A stretch of DNA of 64,000 nucleotides from Veillonellaceae bacterium (GTDB lineage Bacteria; Bacillota_C; Negativicutes; UBA1444), in the NCBI GenBank assembly GCA_012798135.1, contig JAAZNU010000021.1:62001-126000 (forward strand). The letters run 5' to 3'. Shown piece by piece: positions 35,292 to 43,269 of the stretch. Position numbers and translations under genes: made by a program. The stretch's first letter is position 1, and every line of letters starts with the position of its first letter. The notes below the pieces were generated by a model. That model saw only the letters and a program-made list of their open reading frames with translations, did not search any database and was not told the origin of the DNA.

Positions 35292-36701
35292 ATGGGACGG
35301 ATTAAATTCGGCACCGACGGTTGGCGGGGAGTTATCAGCGAGGACTATACGTTCGCCAACGTGCGGCTGGTGGCGGCGGGAATCGCCGAGTGGGTAAGGC
35401 GGCGCGAGGAACAGGGCAAAGGGATCGTGGTCGGTTACGACGCCCGGTTTTTGTCGGCGCGGTATGCGCAGGACTGCGCAGCGGTGCTGGCCGACGAGGG
35501 GATCAAGGTCTGGCTGGCCGATGAAATGCTGTCCAGCCCGGCGCTGACCTGGCAGGTGAAAGACCGGCAGGCGGCCGGCGGCGTGATGATTACGGCCAGC
35601 CACAATCCGCCGGAATATAATGGCCTGAAGTTCAAGGCGTCATTCGGCGGCTCGGCGCCGCCGGAGCTGGTGGCTGAGATCGAGTCTTGCGTCAGCCGCC
35701 TGGAAGCGGAGAAAGCGGTGGTGACCAAGGTGGCGCTGCCGCCGTCGGTGGAGAAGTTCACCGCCAAAGCCTCGTATCTGGACCATGTGCGTCGGTTGCT
35801 GAACCCGGATTTGCTCGAAAGTTTCAAAGAGAAGATCGTGTTCGACGTGATGCACGGTTCGGCGCAGGGCTACCCGACGGAGCTGGCGGCGACCTACGGG
35901 CTGAATCTCAGCGAGGTGCGCAACAGTTACAATCCGGTGTTCGGCGGTGTGAACCCCGAACCGATCGATAAGAACCTGGATGCGCTGCGGCAGGCGGTGC
36001 GGGAACAAAACGCCTGGATCGGCCTGGCCACCGACGGGGACGGCGACCGGATCGGCGCGATCGACGCCGACGGCCGCTACATCACACCCTACCAGATTTT
36101 TTGCCTGCTGATGAAATATCTGGTCGAGAAGCGCGGTCTGCGCGGCACGGTGGTGCAGACGCTGACCTTCTCGGAGCAGGTGAAGCGGCTGGCGGAAAAA
36201 TACGGCCTGCCGATGCGGCAGACGCCGGTCGGCTTCAAGTATGTGGCCGAGCTGATGGTGAAGGAGGATGTCCTGATCGGCGGCGAGGAGTCCGGCGGCC
36301 TGTCGGTGAAGGGGTACATCCCGGAACGGGATGGCATCTTGCTCGGATTTTTGCTCATTGAGACGGCGGCGGCCTACGGCAAGACGTTGGGACAGTTGCT
36401 CGATGAGATGGCGGTGGAGCTGGGAACGTTTTTCTATGACCGGCGCGACCTGCATCTTGATATGGCCCGCAAGGAGCGGCTGATGGCGGCGCTGGAACAG
36501 AATGCGCCGACTGCGGTCGGCGGCAAGCCGGTGACGGCGGTGACGGTGGGCGACGGGACGAAGCTGGCGTTCGCCGATGGTTGGGTGATTTTCCGGGGAT
36601 CCGGCACCGAACCGATCGTGCGGGTGTATTGCGAGGCGCAGAGCCGGGAAGCCGTGGACGAGATTCTGAAGGGAGCTGTGGATTATGCCGAACACGCGTA
36701 A
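35292..36701 (+). CDS. Phosphoglucomutase/phosphomannomutase family protein
   Basis: 469 residues. Alpha-D-phosphohexomutase with KFGTDGWRGVI, active-site S103 in TASHNPPEYNG, metal loop ATDGDGDRIG, sugar-binding GGEESGG and phosphate-binding FRGSGTEP. The GGEESGG form favours glucose 1-phosphate/6-phosphate interconversion, which fits the galU gene directly after it. It differs clearly from the CpsG-type mutase at 23914. It overlaps galU by 17 bp. Confidence 0.92.
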   Translation: MGRIKFGTDGWRGVISEDYTFANVRLVAAGIAEWVRRREEQGKGIVVGYDARFLSARYAQDCAAVLADEGIKVWLADEMLSSPALTWQVKDRQAAGGVMITASHNPPEYNGLKFKASFGGSAPPELVAEIESCVSRLEAEKAVVTKVALPPSVEKFTAKASYLDHVRRLLNPDLLESFKEKIVFDVMHGSAQGYPTELAATYGLNLSEVRNSYNPVFGGVNPEPIDKNLDALRQAVREQNAWIGLATDGDGDRIGAIDADGRYITPYQIFCLLMKYLVEKRGLRGTVVQTLTFSEQVKRLAEKYGLPMRQTPVGFKYVAELMVKEDVLIGGEESGGLSVKGYIPERDGILLGFLLIETAAAYGKTLGQLLDEMAVELGTFFYDRRDLHLDMARKERLMAALEQNAPTAVGGKPVTAVTVGDGTKLAFADGWVIFRGSGTEPIVRVYCEAQSREAVDEILKGAVDYAEHA

Positions 36702-37572
36702 AGTACGAATTGCGGTTATTCCGGCGGCGGGGCTGGGTACCCGGTTTTTGCCGGCGACCAAGGCGCAGCCGAAGGAAATGCTGCCGATCGTGGACAAACC
36801 TTGTATCCAGTACATCATCGAGGAAGCGATCGATTCCGGGATCGAGGATATCCTGATCATCACCGGCCGCAACAAGCGGGCGATCGAGGACCATTTCGAC
36901 CGGGCGGTGGAGCTGGAACTGATGCTGAAGGCCCAGGGGAAATACGACCTGCTGGGGCTGGTGCAGGAGCTGTCGCGGGTGACGATCCACTATGTGCGGC
37001 AAAAGGAGCCGAAAGGACTGGGTCACGCCGTGCTGTGCGCGAAGCATTTCGTCGGCGACGAACCGTTCGCGGTGCTGCTCGGCGACGATATCATGGACGC
37101 CGAGGTGCCGGTGCTGAAGCAACTGATGGACGTATACGAGGATTGCGGCGGCTCGGTGCTGGGCGTGCAGGAAGTGCCGCGCGAGAAGGTGTCGAGCTAC
37201 GGCGTGGTGAAGCCGGTACCGGTGAAGGACCGCCTGTGGCGGGCCGAAGACCTGGTGGAAAAGCCGCCGGTGGAGGAAGCACCGTCGCGGTTGGCGGTGC
37301 TGGGACGATACATCATTACGCCGGAGATCTTCGAGATCCTGGAGAAAACCGCGCCGGGGCGGGGCGGCGAGATCCAGCTGACGGACGCGCTGAAGAAGCT
37401 GTCCGAGCGGGAGCCGGTGTATGCCTACGAGTTCGAAGGCCGACGCTACGATTCTGGCGACAAGCAGGGCTTTCTGGAAGCGACGGTGGACTTCGCCCTC
37501 AAGCGTCCCGAGTTGCGCGATCAGTTTCTGCGTTATCTGATGAAGACGGTCGGCCGGGAAACCGGCGAATAA
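36685..37572 (+). CDS. galU: UTP-glucose-1-phosphate uridylyltransferase
   Basis: 295 residues. GalU signature: IPAAGLGTRFLPATKAQPKEMLPIVDKP (residues ~11-38, in two pieces either side of the ATK), followed by YIIEEAIDSGIEDI and AVLLGDDIMDAEVP. Length is typical. It makes UDP-glucose, which the following galE product converts to UDP-galactose. The gene starts inside the phosphohexomutase gene (translational coupling). Confidence 0.95.
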   Translation: MPNTRKVRIAVIPAAGLGTRFLPATKAQPKEMLPIVDKPCIQYIIEEAIDSGIEDILIITGRNKRAIEDHFDRAVELELMLKAQGKYDLLGLVQELSRVTIHYVRQKEPKGLGHAVLCAKHFVGDEPFAVLLGDDIMDAEVPVLKQLMDVYEDCGGSVLGVQEVPREKVSSYGVVKPVPVKDRLWRAEDLVEKPPVEEAPSRLAVLGRYIITPEIFEILEKTAPGRGGEIQLTDALKKLSEREPVYAYEFEGRRYDSGDKQGFLEATVDFALKRPELRDQFLRYLMKTVGRETGE

Positions 37573-37605
37573 GAAGATGGGGGGCGCCCCATGCGGAGGA
37601 AGAAC

Positions 37606-38595
37606 ATGAATGTGTTGGTGACCGGCGGTGCCGGCTATATAGGTTCGCACGCGGTGCGTGAGCTGCTCGCGGCGGGGCACAAGGTCGTGGTGTACGACAG
37701 CCTGGTGAAGGGGCATCGCGGGGCTGTGCCGGACGGTGTGCCGTTCGTGAAGGCGGATATCCGCAATGCAGCGGTGCTGGCGGAGACGTTCGAGGTGTTC
37801 CCGGTCGACGCGGTGATGCATTTCGCGGCGGCCAGCGAGGTCGGCGAGTCGATGGTGAACCCGGCGAAGTATTATCAGGACAATGTGGCGGCGACGCTGT
37901 CGCTGCTGGAGTCGCTGAACAAGGCCAAGATCAGAAAGATCGTGTTTTCGTCGACGGCGGCGGTGTACGGCGAGCCGGAATCCTGCCCGATCCGCGAGGA
38001 TGCGGTGCTGGCGCCGACCAATGTGTACGGGCGGACCAAGCTGATTATCGAAGGGATGCTGGCGGACTTCGCGATGGCCTACGGCTTTTCGTATGTGGCG
38101 CTGCGCTATTTCAACGCGGCGGGGGCGCTGCCGGCCGGCGGCGTGGGCGAGGACCATGCGCCGGAAAGCCATCTGATCCCGTTGATTTTGAAGACGGCGC
38201 TTGGCCAGCGGGAAGCGATCTCGGTGTACGGCACGGACTATGCGACGCCGGACGGGACCTGCATCCGGGATTACATCCATGTGACGGACCTGGCGACGGC
38301 CCATGTGCTGGCGCTGGAGCATTTGCTCGCCGGCGGCGGGCCGCGGACGTACAATCTCGGTTCGCAGACCGGCTTCTCGGTGCGGGAAGTGATTGACAAG
38401 GCGAAGGCGGTGACGGGGGTTGACTTTCCGGTGAAAGAGACGCCGCGCCGGGCCGGTGATCCGGCGGTGCTGGTGGCGTCGTCGGCGAAGTTCCAGGCGG
38501 ATTTCCCCTGGCAACCGCGCTACAGCGATCTGGAGACGATCCTGCGCACGGCCTGGGACTGGCACCGCAGCCATCCAGAAGGGTACGGGAACTGA
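37606..38595 (+). CDS. galE: UDP-glucose 4-epimerase
   Basis: 329 residues from ATG 37606, with GCGGAGGA five bases upstream. TGGAGYIGSHAV at the N-terminus, HFAAASEVGESM, FSSTAAVYG, catalytic YGRTK and RYFNAAGA give the GalE pattern, including the S-T and Y-x-x-x-K catalytic residues. Product UDP-galactose, for the surface glycan or LPS. The intergenic stretch after it holds the unusual conserved-loop hairpin before pgi. Confidence 0.94.
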   Translation: MNVLVTGGAGYIGSHAVRELLAAGHKVVVYDSLVKGHRGAVPDGVPFVKADIRNAAVLAETFEVFPVDAVMHFAAASEVGESMVNPAKYYQDNVAATLSLLESLNKAKIRKIVFSSTAAVYGEPESCPIREDAVLAPTNVYGRTKLIIEGMLADFAMAYGFSYVALRYFNAAGALPAGGVGEDHAPESHLIPLILKTALGQREAISVYGTDYATPDGTCIRDYIHVTDLATAHVLALEHLLAGGGPRTYNLGSQTGFSVREVIDKAKAVTGVDFPVKETPRRAGDPAVLVASSAKFQADFPWQPRYSDLETILRTAWDWHRSHPEGYGN

Positions 38596-38607
38596 GAATC
38601 GGTTTTG

Positions 38608-38686
38608 GGCGGACTGGATCGGGGCATGAGATAAGCGGAGGTTAAGCGAAGCGTCGAAGCGTTCTCATCCTCGATCCAGTCCCGCC
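38608..38686 (+). repeat. Conserved-loop hairpin element, copy 1 (galE-pgi gap)
   Basis: A hairpin with a 33-nt loop (38631-38663, starting ATAAGCGGAGG and holding four AAGCG units) that is base-for-base identical to copy 2 at 52605-52637. Upper stem ATGAG (38626-38630) pairs with CTCAT (38664-38668). A single bulged C is at 38625. The lower stem runs from 38611-38624 to 38669-38682 with one G-T pair, extended by about three more pairs beyond one bulged base. The lower stem shares no sequence with that of copy 2. No T run follows. Orientation is given as plus by position in the galE-pgi unit; not proven. Confidence 0.85.
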
Positions 38687-38728
38687 GCTCACCAGACGAA
38701 CTAATGACAACACTGGAGGTGCGTTCGT

Positions 38729-40204
38729 ATGTCGGACATGAAGTTGCAGCTGCCCAGCGGTTTCTCTTTTGATTATGAAAACCTGTTCGGCGACGGCAAA
38801 GTCACGGCTGCCGAGCTCGAAGCCCTCGCCGACCGGATCGCCGCCGCCCACCGGGCTGTCGAGCATATGCGCGCGACCGGTGAAGTGAACGCGCACCTGT
38901 CCAAGGACGGCACGCCGGAAAAAGTCTTGTTCACCCAACTGCCGCACGTCGAGCCGGGCCACCTTAACTCACCGGAATCCATCGCCCGCCTGAAGGCGTT
39001 CGGCGCGTCCCTGAAGGATAAAGTGGATGCGGTTGTTTCCTTTGGCATCGGCGGTTCCTACCTCGGCAATAAGGTGCTGTTCGACGTGCACTGCGGCGAG
39101 TTCTGGAACCTGCAAACGGCGGCGGAGCGCGACGGCTGGCCCAAACTTTATTTCTCGGGAAATAATCTGGACCCGCGGCGCACTGGCGAACTGCTCGACC
39201 AACTGGCGCGCGAGGCCAAAATGAAGGCACATCACCATCCCAGCCAGCTCTACCGGGTCTGCCTGGTCGTGATCTCCAAATCCGGCTCGACCATCGAAAC
39301 GACCGCGACGTTCATGGCGCTGTACGATGCCTTGCGGCGACTGACGCCGCCCATCGAGGTGAAGGTGGTGGCGGTGACCGATCCGGCGACAGGACCGCAG
39401 GAGACGGTGCTGCATCGTCTGGCCCGCACTCATGGCTGGCCGACGTTTTCCGTGCCGGACGGCGTGGGCGGCCGGTTCAGTATTTTTGCCGAAGTTGGCC
39501 TGGTGACCGCCGCCTGCATCGGCTTTGACATCGACGCTTTTTTGGCCGGCGCCCGGGCCATGGACGAAGCTTGCCGCACGGCTGACGTTTCCCGGAACCC
39601 GGCGCTGCTCAACGCCAGTCTGAAATATCTGGCGGCGGCGAAGCACGGACGAAAACTGGAAGTGTTCATGCCGTACGCTGACTATCTGAAATCGGTGGCG
39701 GAATGGTACATTCAGCTGCTGGCGGAATCGCTCGGCAAGCGGACCGATCGGGAAGGCCGGACGGTGTATTATGGCCGGACGCCGATCGTGGCGGTGGGCA
39801 CGACGGACATGCATGCCCAGACCCAGCAGCATCAGGACGGCGCGCAGGACAAGGTGGTCCAGTTCCTGCGCATCCAGGAATGGGAACGGGATATTACCGT
39901 GCCGAACGTGTTTGCCGATGAGGCGGGCGTCGCCAAGTTCGCCGGCATCCCTCTGTCAGCGGCTCTGGAAGTAGCCCGCGAATCCAATGCCGAAGCGTTG
40001 GCCGCCGATGGCCGGTTCAGTGCGGTGTTCAGCCTGCCGCAGCTGAATGCGTTCCATCTGGGCGAGCTGCTGTATCTGCTGGCCCTGTCGGTCGCCTATG
40101 AAGGGGAACTGGCCGACGTGGACGCCTTTGACCAGCCAGGAGTGGAAGCCTACAAACGGATCATGGGGCCGAAGATTGCTCGCCTGAAAACTGCCGGCCA
40201 ATGA
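38729..40204 (+). CDS. pgi: Glucose-6-phosphate isomerase
   Basis: 491 residues from ATG 38729, with CTGGAGGTG upstream. PGI features: SFGIGGSYLGNKVLF, VISKSGSTIETTATF (the SKSGxTxET phosphate loop), GVGGRFSIF and the QQHQDGAQDK segment. It interconverts glucose 6-phosphate and fructose 6-phosphate, linking the UDP-sugar branch (galU/galE) to the mannose and heptose branches (manC, transaldolase). The conserved-loop hairpin lies just upstream of its ribosome-binding site. Confidence 0.94.
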   Translation: MSDMKLQLPSGFSFDYENLFGDGKVTAAELEALADRIAAAHRAVEHMRATGEVNAHLSKDGTPEKVLFTQLPHVEPGHLNSPESIARLKAFGASLKDKVDAVVSFGIGGSYLGNKVLFDVHCGEFWNLQTAAERDGWPKLYFSGNNLDPRRTGELLDQLAREAKMKAHHHPSQLYRVCLVVISKSGSTIETTATFMALYDALRRLTPPIEVKVVAVTDPATGPQETVLHRLARTHGWPTFSVPDGVGGRFSIFAEVGLVTAACIGFDIDAFLAGARAMDEACRTADVSRNPALLNASLKYLAAAKHGRKLEVFMPYADYLKSVAEWYIQLLAESLGKRTDREGRTVYYGRTPIVAVGTTDMHAQTQQHQDGAQDKVVQFLRIQEWERDITVPNVFADEAGVAKFAGIPLSAALEVARESNAEALAADGRFSAVFSLPQLNAFHLGELLYLLALSVAYEGELADVDAFDQPGVEAYKRIMGPKIARLKTAGQ

Positions 40205-40259
40205 TAATAATAAAGTTTCTCAAACGCCGGCTGGACTTTTGGGCAGGAAACCGATAACA

Positions 40260-40288
40260 TATAGTGGAGAAAATGTATTTCCGCTATA
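40260..40288. other. Hairpin in pgi-pilP gap
   Basis: Nine-base stem TATAGTGGA (40260-40268) with TCCGCTATA (40280-40288), one G-T pair, 11-nt loop. No T run follows, so it is either a weak transcript-end structure after pgi or a regulatory site upstream of the pilP-like gene. Confidence 0.35.
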
Positions 40289-40347
40289 GTCCTCTAAATT
40301 GCTCGTCGCAGGCTGTTGATTGATTCGGGAAGGGTATTGCCATAGGC

Positions 40348-40839
40348 ATGGATGATAAAACAAAACGCTATATCCTCATAGGGTTGTTGGCGGTGGCCTT
40401 GAGTCTGGCCACATTGTTGCTATTCACCTTTGGGCCGCCTATGCCCGCAGCGCTGCCGCCGGTCGGGCCGGCGCCGCAAGCAACGGCACCGGCGGCGAAG
40501 GCGGCGCCGTTGTTGCCGGCTGGCGCGGCCAAAGTGGCGTTGCCGACGCGGGATATCTTTTCGCCGCCGGTCGAATTCGCTGCCATGTTGCCGCCAGCCG
40601 GCAATGGCGCGGTTCATGGCGTAACCGGACCGGTTGCGCCGCTGGGCCCGGCGCCAGTATTGACCGGCGTGATCGAAGGATCGGGCGGGCGACGGGTGGC
40701 GATATTGCGACAGGGCAACATTAGCCGCTCGTATCGGGTCGGCGAATCGGCGGGCGCTTATCGGATCACCGCCATTGGGCCAAGGTCCGTGACGCTGGCG
40801 GGACCCGGCGGGACGCGAGTATTGACGATGGGACAGTGA
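40348..40839 (+). CDS. PilP/GspC-like inner-membrane protein of the secretin system
   Basis: 163 residues. One N-terminal membrane helix (YILIGLLAVALSLATLLLF), then a Pro/Ala-rich linker (~30-75), then a small C-terminal beta domain (VLTGVIEGSGGRRVAIL..GNISRSYRVGESAGAYRITAI). That layout and the VxGVI...G..SY.VGE pattern are those of PilP/GspC homology-region domains, which bind the secretin. Four nucleotides separate it from the secretin gene. Family assignment is moderate because these domains are poorly conserved. Confidence 0.7.
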   Translation: MDDKTKRYILIGLLAVALSLATLLLFTFGPPMPAALPPVGPAPQATAPAAKAAPLLPAGAAKVALPTRDIFSPPVEFAAMLPPAGNGAVHGVTGPVAPLGPAPVLTGVIEGSGGRRVAILRQGNISRSYRVGESAGAYRITAIGPRSVTLAGPGGTRVLTMGQ

Positions 40840-40843
40840 TGAG

Positions 40844-42256
40844 ATGATTTTTTGTCGCGATCAATGGAAAATTTGGTTGTGCCTGCTATGTGCGGTCGCT
40901 TTATTATTCACCGGGACGCCGGCTTCGGCCTATGCCCCGGTAGTAACTATGTCCGTGACAGACGCCAACCTGGGCGTGGTGTTGGCGGAAGTGGCGCGGA
41001 TGGGCAACGCCAATATCGTGATCAACGTGAAACCGGCGGATACGGTGACGGTCACGTTCGACCGCGTACCGTTCGAAACCGCGCTGTATTATATCGCCCG
41101 CACCAAGGGGCTGAGCATCGACAAGAAAAACGGCAACACCTACATTGTGACCTCGCCGGAGGAAATGGCCAAAGGATTTCAGGAGGTTAAGGTGTTTCCA
41201 CTGAAATTCGCCCGCGCCGATCACATCAAAAATATCATTGTCGGCGGCGGCAAGAGCGACAGCGAATTCGCGGTGGAAAATCCGGGAGCCTCGAAAGCCA
41301 CGGAAGCCGGGACGCTCAGCACAAGTGGGTCCGGTTCCGGCGGATCTGGAGCCGCTAGCGGCAGTAGCGGCGGAACGACGTCGAGCGCCAACAAGGAAGG
41401 CATCAAAGGGTTGGTGCTCAACACGGACGCCTCCACTAATTCCATCATCGCCTTCGGCACTCCAGACCAGATCCATACGGTCGCACAGTTGCTCAAGGAA
41501 CTGGACGTACCCTATCAACAGATATTGCTGGAAGCCCAAGTTGTGGCATTGTCGAAAAACGCCTCCAAAGAGTTGGGAATTGACTGGAGCTGGTCGGAAT
41601 TCGGCGCATCCCGCCCCCAAGGAACGACAACAAGGTATTCTGATGGCTCTAGTATTTATACAGCCGCACAAACCACTTCATTCCCGATCTTTACCGTAAC
41701 AGGCAAAACTGGATTGTTGTACGATATGGGTGTAAATGCGAAGATCAATGCCTTAATTACCAACGGAGAAGGAAAACTATTGGCCCGACCGAACGTGCTG
41801 ACGTTCAACGGCAACAAGGCAACCATTTTTGTGGGCGACCAATTGCCGGTGATTACCCCAAACTCGGATGCTAGTAGTGGAAAGATAACTTATACGACTG
41901 ACTACAAAAATGCGGGTATTACCTTGTCCTATGTGCCCCGTATCAATGACAACGACCAAATCGCAGCCAATGTATTCGTGGAAGTTTCTACGCCATCAAC
42001 GGTAACATTGAACGTTGGCGGGCAGAAGACGGACGCCTACCAGATCACGACCCGCTCGGCCCAGACCAACGTCCGGATGAAAGACGGCGATACCTTGGTC
42101 ATCGGCGGGCTGATTTCCAGTATTGAGGCTAAGAGCTTGAACAAAGTGCCTCTATTGGGTGATTTGCCGATCCTCGGACAGTTTTTCCGTAACTTATCAA
42201 AATCAAAAACCGAGAGCGAAGTCGTGATTTTCCTGAAGGCTAAAGTATTGAAATAG
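40844..42256 (+). CDS. Secretin of type IV pilus/type II secretion (PilQ/GspD-like)
   Basis: 470 residues. Signal peptide (LWLCLLCAVALLFTGTPASA region, ~10-29), an STN/N0-like domain (~35-110), a Gly/Ser linker at ~155-185 (SGSGSGGSGAASGSSGG), an N1-like domain, and the secretin pore from ~225 with VPLLGDLPILGQFFR and ESEVVIFLKAKV at the end. It forms an outer-membrane ring, again implying a diderm cell. The linker before the secretin core is low complexity. From about 41590 onward parts of the gene use noticeably more A/T-ending codons than the first third. No pilin, ATPase or PilC gene is nearby. Confidence 0.88.
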   Translation: MIFCRDQWKIWLCLLCAVALLFTGTPASAYAPVVTMSVTDANLGVVLAEVARMGNANIVINVKPADTVTVTFDRVPFETALYYIARTKGLSIDKKNGNTYIVTSPEEMAKGFQEVKVFPLKFARADHIKNIIVGGGKSDSEFAVENPGASKATEAGTLSTSGSGSGGSGAASGSSGGTTSSANKEGIKGLVLNTDASTNSIIAFGTPDQIHTVAQLLKELDVPYQQILLEAQVVALSKNASKELGIDWSWSEFGASRPQGTTTRYSDGSSIYTAAQTTSFPIFTVTGKTGLLYDMGVNAKINALITNGEGKLLARPNVLTFNGNKATIFVGDQLPVITPNSDASSGKITYTTDYKNAGITLSYVPRINDNDQIAANVFVEVSTPSTVTLNVGGQKTDAYQITTRSAQTNVRMKDGDTLVIGGLISSIEAKSLNKVPLLGDLPILGQFFRNLSKSKTESEVVIFLKAKVLK

Positions 42257-42276
42257 ACGGGTGAGGGGGTGACGCC

Positions 42277-42947
42277 ATGCCGATTCGCATTCTCATCGCC
42301 GATGATCATCAGCTATTGCGGGAGGGAATCCGGAATTTTCTGTCCCTGGAGCCCGACTTTGAAATCGTCGGCGAGGCGGCTAACGGCGAGGAAGCCATAA
42401 CCCGAACAATCGAGTTGCGGCCGGACGTACTGCTGCTGGACATTAACATGCCCAAGGCCAATGGCATCGAGGTGGCGACCCGCTTGAAAGAGAGCTGTCC
42501 GGGGGTCCGGATTCTGGCGCTGACGATCCATGATGATCAAAATTACATGATGAATATGATCCAAAGCGGTGCGGCAGGTTATCTGCTGAAAGATGTGGAG
42601 CCGTCGATGATGGTCCAGGCGGTGCGCCGGGTGTGTCAGCCGGCGAGTCGTATGTCGAGCCGTCGCTGACGAAAAAACTGTTTCAGGGCATCACCAACCA
42701 TGAAGATAAAAAAAAGACGCCGCCGGCGCCAGGAATCACGGAGGGGGACCGACTGTCGGCGCGGGAGATCGAAGTTCTGCAGCTGATCGGCAAAGGCATG
42801 AGCAACGCCGAGATCGCTCGGACGTTGTATCTCAGTGAAAAGACGGTCAAGAACCATCTGACGAATATTTTCCGCAAGATCGATGTCACGGACCGGACGC
42901 AGGCGGTGCTGTACGCCATCAAACACAAGATCGTGAATGTTGAATAG
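42277..42947 (+). pseudogene. NarL/DegU-type response regulator split by a 2-nt frameshift
   Basis: Frame 1 from ATG 42277 encodes a complete receiver domain (D9/D10, phospho-acceptor D55 in LLLDINMP, KDVE lysine) but stops at 42669. The LuxR-type DNA-binding domain (LSAREIEVLQLIGKGMSNAEIA, SEKTVKNHLTNIFRKI) is in another frame and runs to 42947. The frames meet at GTGTGT (42631-42636). Removing one GT would give RRVSAGESYVEPS, the sequence expected of an intact protein. The gene therefore carries one extra GT unit: a true mutation, a slippage-variable site or a sequencing error. It follows the secretin gene by 20 nt. Confidence 0.85.
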
Positions 42948-42950
42948 CGG

Positions 42951-42983
42951 ACGAAAAAACCGGAGGCGTTCAACCTCCGGTTT
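42951..42983 (-). terminator. Terminator of the small minus-strand gene
   Basis: Perfect 10-bp stem AAACCGGAGG (42957-42966) with CCTCCGGTTT (42974-42983), 7-nt loop. Read on the minus strand it is followed by a T run (42954-42959 as A on the plus strand). On the plus strand the T run is only three long, so it may also end the response-regulator transcript weakly. Confidence 0.75.
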
Positions 42984-43001
42984 CGACTGTGGTGAGAGTG
43001 T

Positions 43002-43148
43002 TCAGGCGCCCAGCATTGCGCTCAGGCAATAGACTCCGTACAGGAGGGCGATGCCGAGGATGCCGAGACAGATCAGGCGGGGGCTTTGGTCGCGTTGGAT
43101 AATGGCGCGCTTCCGGTGGTAGTGATAGGAATACATGCACTCTTTCAT
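43002..43148 (-). CDS. Small single-pass membrane protein
   Basis: About 48 residues from ATG 43148 (minus strand), with AAGGAG about 12 nt upstream; a longer frame to 43190 is possible. The protein is MKECMYSYHYHRKRAIIQRD followed by one membrane helix (LICLGILGIALLYGVYCLSAML). The basic stretch before the helix predicts the N-terminus in the cytoplasm. A terminator lies right after its stop on the same strand, which supports a real gene. No family recognised. Confidence 0.55.
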   Translation of the reverse strand: MKECMYSYHYHRKRAIIQRDQSPRLICLGILGIALLYGVYCLSAMLGA

Positions 43149-43269
43149 GGTCGGGGTTGGCTCCTTACAAGCAGTAGTATTTCTCGCCAATAATTATACG
43201 ATATGTTGTACAAAATTCCTGCTGGTTTAAAAAATAAACTTTTTAGAGAGATTCAGAAAGGACACAACG

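Noticed and set aside
36355..38574. Very long minus-strand open frame (739 codons) across the phosphohexomutase, galU and galE genes
   Set aside because: It is fully antisense to three well-supported enzymes, and the protein is Arg/His/Gln-rich without domains, as expected from the codon bias of GC-rich genes read in reverse.
38608..38686. Conserved-loop hairpin as an ordinary terminator of galE
   Set aside because: No T run at the stem end, a 33-nt loop is too large, and the loop is identical to a second copy elsewhere, which terminators do not need.
42633..42947. A separate small LuxR-type regulator starting at GTG 42633
   Set aside because: No ribosome-binding site at that GTG, and the sequence continues the receiver gene exactly when a GT is removed. 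It is the second half of a frameshifted gene.
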